From NCBI GenBank assembly GCA_027452005.1, contig DAIDHF010000005.1, forward strand, positions 1 to 64,000: a stretch of 64,000 bases of DNA. Reading direction: 5' to 3'. Positions 1 through 8,410 of the stretch are shown one piece after another. The stretch's first letter is position 1. The number at the start of each line of letters is the position of its first letter. The DNA comes from Acidimicrobiales bacterium (GTDB lineage: Bacteria; Actinomycetota; Acidimicrobiia; Acidimicrobiales; JAKAVM01). Both the position numbers and the translations under genes were made by a program. The notes under the pieces are model-generated. The model saw nothing but the letters and a program-made list of their open reading frames with translations, did not search any database and was not told the DNA's origin.

Positions 1-204
1 GGGCCCGGACAGCTAGCAGGGATCCAGCCCGGCGATGTGGTTGTTTCGATCCAGGGTTCTCCAGTTGACAGCTCTAGTGAGTACGAGGCCCTAATCGGTC
101 TGGAACCTCCCGGAACGGTCCTAGAAATGACCATTATAAGAAATGGGAACCTGTTGCCGGAGTTTGTCACCGTGGGCCAACAGGAAAGTCTTCCAGGTAG
201 TTAA
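1..204 (+). CDS. PDZ-domain protein, C-terminal fragment (5' end outside window)
   Basis: Frame 1 is open from the first base to TAA at 202-204, giving 67 residues. The segment LAGIQPGDVVVSIQGSPVD followed by a hydrophobic beta-strand (LEMTIIRNG) is the second half of a PDZ domain as found in HtrA/DegP proteases. The protein ends about ten residues after the PDZ, so no further domain follows. The protease part, if any, lies upstream of the window. From memory, a PDZ-containing protease gene lies beside the DUF2342 gene in mycobacteria, which fits the next gene here. Membership in the S1C family is inference; the PDZ call is firm. Confidence 0.7.
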   Translation, partial: GPGQLAGIQPGDVVVSIQGSPVDSSSEYEALIGLEPPGTVLEMTIIRNGNLLPEFVTVGQQESLPGS

Positions 205-225
205 TATTCCAATCACAATTGCATC

Positions 226-231
226 TACCAT
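226..231 (+). promoter_or_regulatory. Predicted -10 element (TACCAT) of a leaderless transcript for the DUF2342 gene
   Basis: TACCAT fits the actinobacterial TANNNT -10 pattern. It ends exactly 6 nt before the GTG at 238, so transcription would start at the start codon. The AGG at 235-237 directly touches the GTG and is too close to act as a Shine-Dalgarno. No convincing -35 was seen. The same arrangement recurs at about a dozen genes in the window. Confidence 0.4.
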
Positions 232-237
232 ATAAGG

Positions 238-1425
238 GTGAGCTTTCCCGACAAGTTTAATTCCGGCAACAATGACCTGTTTCGGGTCTTGATGGAGTTA
301 TTTTCCGACCCACAAAAACTCCAGTGGGAGTTGGCCTCCCAACTTGCATCTATCTCGTCAAGTGCCGATTCACCCGATACAAACATTGATCCGGTAATAC
401 GGTCGAAGTTTGAGGAGGTCTTTGGTGCCTCGCAAGCCCTCGTTCTTGCAAACGGACAGTACCTTGTGGGCTCTCCTTCAGTTGCTACCCCAGAACTCGT
501 AACCCCTCAGCAGTGGGCCCAGGCTACCTTACAAGACTGGCGTGACATCTTGACTAACGTTGCCAGTACACATTCCCAGCCATTTAGCTTCGAGCCGGCC
601 CAGATGGAAAGTGCCGAGACCCCCATAGATGTTGCATCAATGTTTGGCCAGGCTGCCCAGGCGCTTGGACCGGCGCTCTTTGGGATGCAGATCGGATCGT
701 CAATTGGAAATCTTGCTAGGTCGTCTTTCGGGAACTACGACATTCCAATACCCAGAGGCCCACACGGACAACTACGATTTGTAGTCCCCAACATTGAAAA
801 GTTCGCTAATGATTGGAGCTTGCCATTTGAGGACCTCAGCTTATGGGTATGTACACACGAGATAATCGTGGCCTCCCTACTTGATCTGGTCCATGTTCGC
901 CAAGCAATAAAAGAGGCTCTCCGGGAGTACGCTGAGAACTACTCCCCGGATGCTCAGGCCCTCCAAGAGCGGCTCTCGTCAATCGATATTGGTGACCTGA
1001 CAGACATTTCCCAGATGCAGTCATTATTCGCCGACCCGTCCCTGGTCACGTCCACTGGGCTAACCCCGGGCCAGGTTCAGGCAATGGAACGAAGTTCTGC
1101 ACTCTTTTCGGCCATTACTGGATATTCGGGTTATTGTACAGACAGGATCTGCACCCACTTGCTTGGGTCACCAGGCCTTTTGTCTGAAGCCTTCCATCGC
1201 AGCCGGGTCGAGCGAGAGGGCGATCTAGACTATCTCGACAACTTTCTGGGAATGGAAACTGGACAGGATCAGGTCGATCTGGGCAGGTCCTTTATTCGGG
1301 GGGTTTTAGAGCGTAGCGACGAGTCCAAATTGCTCGACTTGTGGAAGGATGCCGATCACTTGCCGACTCCCCCAGAACTTGAAGCACCTGGACTCTGGAT
1401 CGAACGGGTGAGCTTCCTAGGCTAG
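238..1425 (+). CDS. DUF2342 / 'zinc-dependent metalloprotease' family protein with degenerate active site
   Basis: The 395 residues match the actinobacterial DUF2342 family end to end: the N-terminal LQWELASQLA segment, the LWVCTHEIIVASLL core, the Y230-ENYSPDAQALQERL stretch and the C-terminal LPTPPELEAPGLWIERV are family hallmarks. Members usually carry a zinc-protease HEXXH motif in the core. Here the corresponding residues are H207-E208-I209-I210-V211, so the second His is missing. The later segment that usually reads GYVDHV is GYSGYC at 294-299, so that His is also absent. The protein is therefore probably not a working protease. The family's function is not well defined; some members are labelled F420-associated. 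No signal peptide is seen. The GTG start is supported by a -10 element 6 nt upstream. Confidence 0.85.
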   Translation: MSFPDKFNSGNNDLFRVLMELFSDPQKLQWELASQLASISSSADSPDTNIDPVIRSKFEEVFGASQALVLANGQYLVGSPSVATPELVTPQQWAQATLQDWRDILTNVASTHSQPFSFEPAQMESAETPIDVASMFGQAAQALGPALFGMQIGSSIGNLARSSFGNYDIPIPRGPHGQLRFVVPNIEKFANDWSLPFEDLSLWVCTHEIIVASLLDLVHVRQAIKEALREYAENYSPDAQALQERLSSIDIGDLTDISQMQSLFADPSLVTSTGLTPGQVQAMERSSALFSAITGYSGYCTDRICTHLLGSPGLLSEAFHRSRVEREGDLDYLDNFLGMETGQDQVDLGRSFIRGVLERSDESKLLDLWKDADHLPTPPELEAPGLWIERVSFLG

Positions 1426-1627
1426 GACCAGGCACACCATAGCTGCCTCTTTGTAATTATTACCAGATTTTTTAGGGATCTGTAGGAATCTGCCCCCGGT
1501 TTTTGAACTAAGACCAGGTGCTAAACTCACTGGACAAGCCCGGCAAAACCAGACAGTCTTAGAGGGGCAAATCTAACGAGTGACAACTAATACTTTCTTC
1601 GTTTGTAACTAGATTGAAGAGTTATAA

Positions 1628-4054
1628 GTGACAATAAACGACTACTATTTTCAGGCCCTCAAGCGTGACCTGGGAATCGATGGAATGGACAATGACACCA
1701 TCTTTTATGACGATGCCCAGGAACTTGACGATGGAATTCTTCCTGGGCAATCGGAACTCAGGTACGGGAAGGACGACTGGAGAGATCTTCCGTCTTCTTC
1801 GTCGGTAAACCGAGAGCCAGAGTGGTCAGATGATCCTGGAATTGAGAGAGTTTTCTCCAAGTGGATAGCAGGGTCTCCAATTGCACCAACCTCACTAGAG
1901 GCAAATTTTATTAGCCAGGGCTGGAAAGGAGGTGGCGTATTCCCACCTAAGTTTCAGGCCGTGGCCGAACAAGACATCTACGAGACGGCCAATTCAATGC
2001 AACCTCAAGATGGACCCGGTCTAGTCTTCGAACCAGGTGACCTGGAATCGCTTAGAGGTGGTCCTAGTGTTAGCAACTCGCAAGACGTACACTTTTTAGA
2101 TTTGGAGCAGGCCGTATCTGACGCGTTCGAGAACATCAGGGATCTGGACTTTGAACCTACTCACCATCAAGGGCCTCCCTTGGATTACAAGAGTGAAGAT
2201 GGACTTCAAGGCAGTCTTGAAGCGGATCGGTATGGATTTGACCTCGAAACCGAAATCAGCGCTCCAGGAGCTGACTATGGGGATCACTCTACTCTGGCCG
2301 ACCTTGAAGGAATTCTTTCGCAATACTCACATCTAGATGAAGTCGACGTTGCTCGAGGTTTGGTCGATTCACGATATATTGAGGGACTGTCCTTTGACTA
2401 CTATGGGGATACCCCACAATCTATTGAGAGCGAAGGTCAACTTGAACACGATGTCGGCAATACTCCAGACGATCACATATCACATACAAGTTATCTCGGA
2501 CTTACTTCACCGCAGTGGTCGGGAGACTTCGACAGCGAGGATAGTGAAGAGGACCTAGGCCAAAAAGGCCTTGAGGCCGTCGTGATCTCCTGGGACAATC
2601 AAGAAAGTCCTGTTGAGGACATTACTGGCCCCTCATCGGACCCCCGGGAGCTAGCAGACCCATCTGGCGATAATGAATCTATTTCAATTGCCCAAGCCAC
2701 TAGCAATGCTCAAGATATATCACCATTACAAAATCATCTACCAGATTCGGGGCCTGCGTCGCTCCCACTACCAGATCCGACCCCGATAAAGTCAGTTCCA
2801 ACCCCTCAGTCTGTGCGATCTCGACTTTCTGTGCTATCTCGTTTGCCAAAACTATTTTCAAAGCCCACCGAGGTAGTTAGCCGACACGGCCTGTCGGACC
2901 CGCCGATGGACCCCTGGGCAAACTTGATTTCCCCTCCTGATCCAACTCAAATTCCATCCCCACAGATCGGTCACCCTTTGACGTACGGACCCGATCAGGT
3001 AGTTGTCCCCCAGCAGCCCTCACTTGCGTACCCGGTTGGGCTGCCACCTGGACCAGCTTTAGTTCCTCAACACTCGACACCGATCTACGCCATGCCAATG
3101 GCCTACTTGGTTCCCGCAAATTACCCAATGTATCAGGTTCCTCAGATCCCAGGTTCGCTAATCGCGCACTTTCCTTCTGAAGCTACTTCGGGACCCAATA
3201 GCGGACCCAGACCAGGATTTGCTCCAATGCCACCTGAATCATCAGCGGGTGAAGCTCAAATCGGGCCAAGTTCCTCCACTGTGTCAGGTACGGGTGACGA
3301 TCATGGCATACAATCTCCAGTTGGCTCAAACGAGCCTGGCAGTGAGGTAAATCAATTCCGGTCTCCCCTAGATGAGGTTTTCCGAGAAAACAATACTGAC
3401 CCTAGCAAAAAACCCGGCGACCAAGAAGGAGTCGGCCCTGGCGGTCGTCAACTTGAACCTCCGAGTACATCCAATACAGCTAATATATCACGAGGAGATG
3501 GGTCGTTTGGTAACCAATCTAGGCCAACAATAGGCTCCTTATTCAGGCGGAAAAAAGATGAACCTAAGCCACAGCTAGTTGAGGCAAAGCTCGAAGTCAG
3601 CCCTTATTTGGACTCACAGATAGCTGAAAACACCAACTTGTTGCCAGATCAAGATCCATTCGTTGTTCTTGCCGCCGATACGTACATTGTAGAGTTCTCT
3701 GACCCATTCACGGTAAATATCGAGTCGGCCAATGAGCGAATTGGAGCCGATCCCTGGGATGCGCCCAGAAGAACTTCCACGAGGAACCCTCGGATGTACA
3801 CTATGGTTTCAGGCCAGATGGGTATAGATGAATCAGCTACCGTCTCAGTCGACGACGATATTGTTGACAGGGGATCAATGGATCTGTATTCATGGTCCCG
3901 TCAGATCCCGGTAGTTGACGTGGAAGATGAACCCGAACCAAAGCGATTCTTTGAGGCCCGCGAACCAATGCGGGTAAATGGTTGGATGGTCATTGAAGAC
4001 GGGAACGACATCTTGCCTGCTTTCCATGCCAAGACCAAGCGGCGCCGTTTTTAG
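1628..4054 (+). CDS. Large acidic, proline-rich protein of unknown function (808 aa)
   Basis: No known domain was recognised. Residues 1 to about 380 are acidic and rich in Asp, Glu, Ser and Gly, with no hydrophobic core periodicity. There is a basic patch near 395-415 (SRLSVLSRLPKLFSKP). A Pro/Gln/Tyr-rich stretch (about 425-530) includes repeated LVP, YPM and PQIPG motifs. A second basic patch is SLFRRKKDEPKP. The last 150 residues are more ordered (DPFVVLAADTYIVEFSDPF; MRVNGWMVIEDGNDILPAF) and end in the basic tail KTKRRRF. There is no signal peptide or membrane segment, so it is predicted cytoplasmic and largely disordered. The GTG start has only a weak AAGAG upstream. The 200 bases before it hold no other gene. 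A scaffold role would be speculation. Confidence 0.75.
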   Translation: MTINDYYFQALKRDLGIDGMDNDTIFYDDAQELDDGILPGQSELRYGKDDWRDLPSSSSVNREPEWSDDPGIERVFSKWIAGSPIAPTSLEANFISQGWKGGGVFPPKFQAVAEQDIYETANSMQPQDGPGLVFEPGDLESLRGGPSVSNSQDVHFLDLEQAVSDAFENIRDLDFEPTHHQGPPLDYKSEDGLQGSLEADRYGFDLETEISAPGADYGDHSTLADLEGILSQYSHLDEVDVARGLVDSRYIEGLSFDYYGDTPQSIESEGQLEHDVGNTPDDHISHTSYLGLTSPQWSGDFDSEDSEEDLGQKGLEAVVISWDNQESPVEDITGPSSDPRELADPSGDNESISIAQATSNAQDISPLQNHLPDSGPASLPLPDPTPIKSVPTPQSVRSRLSVLSRLPKLFSKPTEVVSRHGLSDPPMDPWANLISPPDPTQIPSPQIGHPLTYGPDQVVVPQQPSLAYPVGLPPGPALVPQHSTPIYAMPMAYLVPANYPMYQVPQIPGSLIAHFPSEATSGPNSGPRPGFAPMPPESSAGEAQIGPSSSTVSGTGDDHGIQSPVGSNEPGSEVNQFRSPLDEVFRENNTDPSKKPGDQEGVGPGGRQLEPPSTSNTANISRGDGSFGNQSRPTIGSLFRRKKDEPKPQLVEAKLEVSPYLDSQIAENTNLLPDQDPFVVLAADTYIVEFSDPFTVNIESANERIGADPWDAPRRTSTRNPRMYTMVSGQMGIDESATVSVDDDIVDRGSMDLYSWSRQIPVVDVEDEPEPKRFFEAREPMRVNGWMVIEDGNDILPAFHAKTKRRRF

Positions 4055-4069
4055 CTTTTAGACGCCATC

Positions 4070-4087
4070 AAAACACCCCGAAGGGGC
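4070..4087 (-). terminator. Possible intrinsic terminator of surE
   Basis: On the minus strand, downstream of the surE stop, a short GC hairpin (CCCC, TTC loop, GGGG at 4076-4086) is followed by TGTTTTG. The stem is short and the U-run only four bases. It sits between two convergent genes, where a terminator is expected. Confidence 0.4.
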
Positions 4088-4144
4088 TTGCGGCTTTAGC
4101 CAACAGAGAGGTCGCTGAAGTAGTTAGCTTTGCATCGGGTTCTT

Positions 4145-4918
4145 TCAAGCCCCTGAAATCTCGTCAACCACTGCCCTAGAAAAGGCTACCGAGTCAATCA
4201 CCCTAAGACCGGAGACCACGGTTATGGTGGCGTAGTTGTCACGAAGCAGGGTCACGTCAGTAGCTTCGCCAGCATCGCTGTCTGAGGTTGACTTGAGCAA
4301 CACGTGGAGTTTTCCTGGTTGTGCTTCTTTGAGTTCAGTGCGAAGAGAGCCAAAATGGGCAAGCTTGGCTGGGACCATGTCTTTAATCTCGTCCATCGGA
4401 AGGTTTGGAACGTTTAGGTTGATCATGACTCCCTTAGGCAGCAAGGTGGCCCGGCTTGCAACTACTGCCCCCAACCGAGCTGCTGTATCCCAGTTAATCC
4501 GACCTCGGGCTACTATTGAAACCGCGACTCCAGTTATCCCAAAACTTGCCGCAGTCAAGGCGGCCCCAGCGGTTCCAGAGTGAAGCACTGACTTTCCGGT
4601 GTTACTACCTGGATTGATCCCAGATACCACCATATCCGGGGGATCGCCAAATGCGCCCAGGTTCGACAAGATAACTCCTAATGCCGGGGTGCCGTCAATA
4701 GCGTATGCCGAAAGCCCACTTAGCCCAGGCAGTTCCACCCGGTCATAGTCGATCACATTTCCGTCATGTAAGAGTGGTCCGATCGCGGCACCACTCCCGC
4801 TCTTATCTTCACTTGGAGCCACCACAAAGGTATCGGGGAATACTTCCCAAATTACCCGGGCTAACCTTATAAGTCCCTTGCTCTCAATCCCATCATCATT
4901 TGTGACCAGGACTCTCAA
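4145..4918 (-). CDS. surE: SurE, 5'/3'-nucleotidase (survival protein E)
   Basis: SurE is a metal-dependent phosphatase acting on nucleoside monophosphates. The protein starts MRVLVTNDDGIESKG; the N-D-D-G acid pair at residues 7-10 binds the divalent metal. The second signature, VVSGINPGSNTGKSVLHSGT, carries the conserved SGIN and SGT elements, and GTPALGVILSN is also typical. The length (257 aa) is normal for the family. The start is TTG and overlaps the TGA stop of the upstream small gene (TTGA), so the two are translationally coupled. The protein is cytoplasmic and ends in a predicted hairpin terminator. The call is firm. Confidence 0.95.
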   Translation of the reverse strand: MRVLVTNDDGIESKGLIRLARVIWEVFPDTFVVAPSEDKSGSGAAIGPLLHDGNVIDYDRVELPGLSGLSAYAIDGTPALGVILSNLGAFGDPPDMVVSGINPGSNTGKSVLHSGTAGAALTAASFGITGVAVSIVARGRINWDTAARLGAVVASRATLLPKGVMINLNVPNLPMDEIKDMVPAKLAHFGSLRTELKEAQPGKLHVLLKSTSDSDAGEATDVTLLRDNYATITVVSGLRVIDSVAFSRAVVDEISGA

Positions 4919-5214
4919 TTTTGGCCAAAGCCAGAAATCTCTTCGTTATCACCCAGGTCCCACTCGATTATTAGATTCTCGCGCTCAGCATCTCTGGTCA
5001 CCCGTTCCTTGTTCCTTTTGAACTGGGGATCATGGGGAGGTAGCAACAACAGACGAGCCGTTGCCCGAATTCTAAACTCCTCAATTGAGGACTTGGGGCC
5101 AAAGTCAGAGTAAACCTCCCAATGAGGGGCTACGGGCCCAAGATACACGATCCTCACGTGGCCCTTTGGCGGTGCCGTTTCCTCAGGGGCTATCCCGGTC
5201 GATGAATCAGTCAC
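4915..5214 (-). CDS. Small protein of unknown function coupled to surE
   Basis: A 99-residue protein with GTG start whose stop overlaps the surE start by 4 bases. An AGAGGA lies 11 nt upstream of the GTG. The central region reads VRIVYLGPVAPHWEVYSDFG and is probably the conserved core, followed by a basic stretch (RATARLLLLPPHDPQFKRNKER) and an acidic end. No signal peptide, membrane segment or known motif was seen. Tight coupling suggests a role linked to SurE or simply co-expression; no function is assigned. Confidence 0.7.
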   Translation of the reverse strand: MTDSSTGIAPEETAPPKGHVRIVYLGPVAPHWEVYSDFGPKSSIEEFRIRATARLLLLPPHDPQFKRNKERVTRDAERENLIIEWDLGDNEEISGFGQN

Positions 5215-5236
5215 TTCGAAGCTAGTCCTCTCATAT

Positions 5237-5297
5237 AGTTGGTCTCCCCATTGGTGGGTACCAGACCAACTCTAGTTCGAATCGAGTTGTCCTCGAT
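5237..5297. promoter_or_regulatory. Two consecutive stem-loops between htrA and the surE operon
   Basis: Arms AGTTGGTCT (5237-5245) and AGACCAACT (5263-5271) are perfect 9-bp inverted repeats around a 17-nt loop. ATCGAG (5281-5286) and CTCGAT (5292-5297) form a second perfect 6-bp hairpin with a 5-nt loop. Both lie in the 86-base gap downstream of htrA and upstream of the small gene at 4915-5214 (all minus strand). Neither is followed by a U-run, so attenuation, mRNA processing or a protein site is as likely as termination. Confidence 0.5.
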
Positions 5298-5300
5298 AGT

Positions 5301-6932
5301 TCACCCGCCAAGACCTCCCAGGCCACCTGATCCTCCCGAGCCTCCAGACCCTCCCAAGCCTCCGGACCCACCAAGTCCTCCCGAGCCGCTGGCACCGCCA
5401 CACAGATCCTGGCCAGCTAGGGGAAGACTTGATTCATTTGAAGGGGCCGATCCCAGGGTAACCCGGGCGGTCAACGTCGACCCGGCACTCCAGATCGATA
5501 GCTTTACCGAGTCTCCCGCCTTTGAGGCCTGTACCTGGCTGGTAAGAGACTGTGCACCAGTTATGGACTGAGAGTTATACCCGGTTATCACATCACCAGC
5601 TTGAATCCCGGCCGAATTTGCTGGCGAGCCGGACACGACGGCACAGACAAAGGCCCCCGATACGCTAGAGGGTATTCCAAACTGGCTGGCCACTTGACTG
5701 GCGTCTTGGATCTGTACCCCCAGATAAGCGGTCGTCGAGGCCACAATTCCACCCTTTTCAAGCGTACCTAGGTTGCTCTTGATGTGATTGATTGCAATCG
5801 CAAATCCAATATTCTGGGCCGGAGCATTGCCCGCTCCAGATGACGCTACTGCCGTATTCATCCCGATTACCTGCCCCTGGGAGTTCACCAGTGGACCACC
5901 CGAGTTGCCCGAATTTATAGCGGCATCTGTCTGGAGGAGGTTGGTCAGCGTCTCGGTCCCGTTAGTGGCCGGGTCTCCCGCGGTGATCGACCGCCCGGTA
6001 GCCGAGATGATTCCCTCAGTAACTGTAAGTCCACCCTCTAGGGCGAGCGCGTTTCCTATTGCCAGAACCGAGTCCCCTACTTGAACGTTCTTCGAGTTTC
6101 CGAAGGTGACGGTTGGCAAATTAGAGACATTCTGTATTTTTATTACCGCGAGGTCTTGCGAGGGATCGGTTCCAACAATCGTCGCAGGAAGTGCCTTGGT
6201 CTGCCCAAACATGGTTACCTGGACCTGTTGTGCACCATTGATCACGTGGTTGTTCGTCAGTACGAGACCGTCGGAACTGATTATCATGCCTGTTCCGGCC
6301 CCGGTGACCTGGGTAGTCCCTAGCACTCCAAAGATACCAGCCTGGCTCTGAAAGCTCTCGGTTTCAATCGACACTAATGCTGGCTCTACCTTTTGTATAA
6401 TGGTCTGAGGATCACTCATTCTGGGGATGTAGCTCGTATTGGGTTTGAATTGCTCAACAATCGTGCTTTGACCCGATCCACGTTTTGAAACAATTCCTCC
6501 GCCGATCAGTCCTCCAATGAGAGCTGCCACGAGAGCGGTAATCAAAAACGGCACCACAGAGGAAGCTGATCGAGTCTTTACCCGGCCTTCTCCAGGGAAA
6601 TTACCCCAAGGATGTCCAGGAGAGCTTGTGCCGGGAGGCTGAGGTGAACCGATGCTCGTTTCGGGTCCAGGGACAAATCTGGATCCAACTCCGGTCTCGG
6701 GTACGAAGGTCCCGGGTCCAGATTGACCGGTGGGGCTCCCAAGTCCTCCCGGTACCCAGGCTTGTTCTGAGGACCCAGACGAATTAGGTGGCTGACCCAC
6801 TGTCAGGTCTTGTGTTGGTAGCCCCGAGATTGGGTCTATCCCAGAAGACTCCTCGGGACTTGAATGGGAAATTGGTAGACCCGAGGTCGGGTCGATGTCC
6901 ACGTTCCTCGTCCAATCAGTACTGTCGGTCAC
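5301..6932 (-). CDS. Membrane-anchored HtrA/DegP-like serine protease (S1C) with one PDZ domain
   Basis: A 543-residue trypsin-fold protease acting outside the membrane in protein quality control. Residues 1-120 are a Pro/Gly/Ser-rich cytoplasmic region with a twice-used DPxSGLP motif (14-20, 33-39). One membrane segment lies at about 126-148. The catalytic triad is intact: H229 (TNNHV), D260 (QDLAVIKI) and S344 (NSGNSGGPLVN). A single PDZ domain spans about 402-497. The tail from 510 is a Gly/Ser repeat (GGLGGSGG), which is unusual and may be a flexible linker or surface tether. The GTG start has AGGAGG 4 nt upstream. It is divergent from whiB across a 289-base region. It resembles mycobacterial HtrA and PepD. 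Confidence 0.92.
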   Translation of the reverse strand: MTDSTDWTRNVDIDPTSGLPISHSSPEESSGIDPISGLPTQDLTVGQPPNSSGSSEQAWVPGGLGSPTGQSGPGTFVPETGVGSRFVPGPETSIGSPQPPGTSSPGHPWGNFPGEGRVKTRSASSVVPFLITALVAALIGGLIGGGIVSKRGSGQSTIVEQFKPNTSYIPRMSDPQTIIQKVEPALVSIETESFQSQAGIFGVLGTTQVTGAGTGMIISSDGLVLTNNHVINGAQQVQVTMFGQTKALPATIVGTDPSQDLAVIKIQNVSNLPTVTFGNSKNVQVGDSVLAIGNALALEGGLTVTEGIISATGRSITAGDPATNGTETLTNLLQTDAAINSGNSGGPLVNSQGQVIGMNTAVASSGAGNAPAQNIGFAIAINHIKSNLGTLEKGGIVASTTAYLGVQIQDASQVASQFGIPSSVSGAFVCAVVSGSPANSAGIQAGDVITGYNSQSITGAQSLTSQVQASKAGDSVKLSIWSAGSTLTARVTLGSAPSNESSLPLAGQDLCGGASGSGGLGGSGGLGGSGGSGGSGGLGGLGG

Positions 6933-7047
6933 ATATCCTCCTAGGACTTGTGTGCGAACTTGGCTAGTCCGCCCTTTTTTCTTTGTTCCATTTAGCTACT
7001 CACACAATTAGGTCACTTAGTGCAAATAGTGAGGAAACCACTTTCGA

Positions 7048-7071
7048 CCAGGTAGCAGGCCATCTACCTGG
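7048..7071. promoter_or_regulatory. Inverted repeat in the htrA-whiB divergent region
   Basis: CCAGGTAG (7048-7055) and CTACCTGG (7064-7071) are perfect 8-bp arms around an 8-nt spacer. They lie about 115 bases upstream of htrA and 150 upstream of whiB. The rest of 6933-7221 holds no gene; TTGACC at about 7184-7189 is a possible -35 for whiB, with only a weak -10. The palindrome could be a shared operator. Confidence 0.4.
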
Positions 7072-7221
7072 GCTTGTTGGTTTGGCTCCCTGGTACCCTG
7101 GAAATCTAAGCATCTCAATCTTACCGCTTCCCTCGAGTTAGCATAGAGTCAGCTTGGAATTATTCGCAAGGCTTTCAATGGTCTTGACCGGGGTTCTAGG
7201 ATGAGATCATAGGAGTTTTGA

Positions 7222-7503
7222 ATGTCTGATTTCAATGAACTGGAAAACGGCTCGCCGAGAGATGCCTCGTGGATGCATCTTGGAAAGTGTACCGAGATGG
7301 ACTCAAACTTGTTCTTTCCTAGTGACGGGGCTGGAGTCGAGGTTGCCAAAAAGATCTGTGCCGAGTGTCAGGTTAAGGCTGAATGCCTCTCTTATGCACT
7401 TGCCAATCGAATCGAACACGGAGTCTGGGGAGGAACCTCCGAAAGACAGAGACGGCGTATACTAAAGCGCCGTAAATTGTATCTTTCAGCGACAAACAAC
7501 TAG
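7222..7503 (+). CDS. WhiB-family [4Fe-4S] transcription factor
   Basis: A 93-residue actinobacterial redox-responsive regulator. Four cluster-binding cysteines are present: C23, and C46, C49 and C55 in the typical CxxCxxxxxC spacing. The family turn G67-VWGGTSE and a basic tail (RQRRRILKRRK) for DNA contact follow. The start ATG is supported by AGGAG 6 nt upstream. It is divergent from htrA and 40 bases ahead of the formiminotransferase gene, which may be co-transcribed. The WhiB subclass is not clear from the sequence alone. The call is firm. Confidence 0.93.
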   Translation: MSDFNELENGSPRDASWMHLGKCTEMDSNLFFPSDGAGVEVAKKICAECQVKAECLSYALANRIEHGVWGGTSERQRRRILKRRKLYLSATNN

Positions 7504-7543
7504 CGGACTTTCCTTCCGAGTCAATCAGGCTTAGTAATACGCC

Positions 7544-8359
7544 GTGTTTGAGTGTGTAATGAATATCAGCGAGGGTTCCAACCGGGCAGTGATTGAAAAC
7601 ATAGTCCAGGTCTCTCGCTGGGTTGGAGATGTCCACAGTGACCCCGACCATGGAAGATCTGTAATAACCCTTCTCGCAACAGAACCGATGGTTCTACTAG
7701 ATGAGGCCAAGAAAGTTGCCCGTCGAACGATTGACTTGGTCGACTTCACAATATGTAGCGGGGTTCACCCAAGGATGGGGGTCGTTGACGTGGTCCCATT
7801 TGTCTCTGTTGATCCGGCTAAGGCCCTTGTAGCCGAGGACCTACGTGATCACTTTGCCCAGTGGATAGCAAGTTCATGTTCAATCCCAGCCTTCTTATAC
7901 GGAGGTAATCGGTCCCTACCGGAAGTTAGGCGGGACGCGTTCGACAGGCTTGATCCCGACTTTGGCCCCAAGATCGCAAATCCAACATCTGGAGCCTGTG
8001 CGGTGGGTGCGAGACCAACCATGGTCGCCTTCAACGTGAATCTCGACACAAATAGCAAGGAGAAGGTGAAAGACCTGCCAGGACACCTAAGAAAGGCCCA
8101 TACGCGAGTTCTTTCCTTTTCCGTTGGTGGGCTCCAACAGATATCTGCAAATCTTCTCGAGCCTGATATGTATGGGCCAGATGCGTTCGTCGATGACCTT
8201 AAAATATTAATTGCCGAGCGCGATTTGAAAATTGTCTCCTGTGAACTGGTTGGTTTAATCCCTTATGGCGTCTTGAGTAAGATCCCAAAGCGACGCTGGA
8301 GTGAACTAGACGTGACGGAGTCCCAAACAATTGAGTACCGGCTAAAAAGCTTAATTTAA
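7544..8359 (+). CDS. Glutamate formimidoyltransferase-like protein (FtcD N-terminal type)
   Basis: The protein begins MFECVMNISEGSNRAVIENI, the typical start of the formiminotransferase domain. It continues with DPDHGRSVITLL and SGVHPRMGVVDVVPFV, which correspond to the D-x-D-H-N-R-S and H-P-R-M-G-A-x-D-V signatures around the folate and substrate site. It is 271 aa, covering the two formiminotransferase subdomains without the cyclodeaminase domain. Such enzymes move a formimino group between N-formimino-glutamate and tetrahydrofolate, linking histidine breakdown to the one-carbon pool. No other hut gene is nearby, so the physiological substrate is uncertain. The start is GTG with no clear Shine-Dalgarno. 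The protein is cytoplasmic. Confidence 0.85.
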   Translation: MFECVMNISEGSNRAVIENIVQVSRWVGDVHSDPDHGRSVITLLATEPMVLLDEAKKVARRTIDLVDFTICSGVHPRMGVVDVVPFVSVDPAKALVAEDLRDHFAQWIASSCSIPAFLYGGNRSLPEVRRDAFDRLDPDFGPKIANPTSGACAVGARPTMVAFNVNLDTNSKEKVKDLPGHLRKAHTRVLSFSVGGLQQISANLLEPDMYGPDAFVDDLKILIAERDLKIVSCELVGLIPYGVLSKIPKRRWSELDVTESQTIEYRLKSLI

Positions 8360-8410
8360 CCTAAAATATCTAACACCTTCTCTCTGAGATGTTGATAGGA
8401 TAAATCCCCG

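Noticed and set aside
5239-5571. Proline-rich open frame opposite the htrA 3' end
   Set aside because: It is the complement of the Gly-rich codons of the HtrA tail; no ribosome binding site.
7050-7062. A 13-base sequence shared with 47129-47141 (both AGGTAGCAGGCCA) near regulatory hairpins
   Set aside because: In a 64-kb window several tens of exact 13-mer matches are expected by chance, and the flanks differ.
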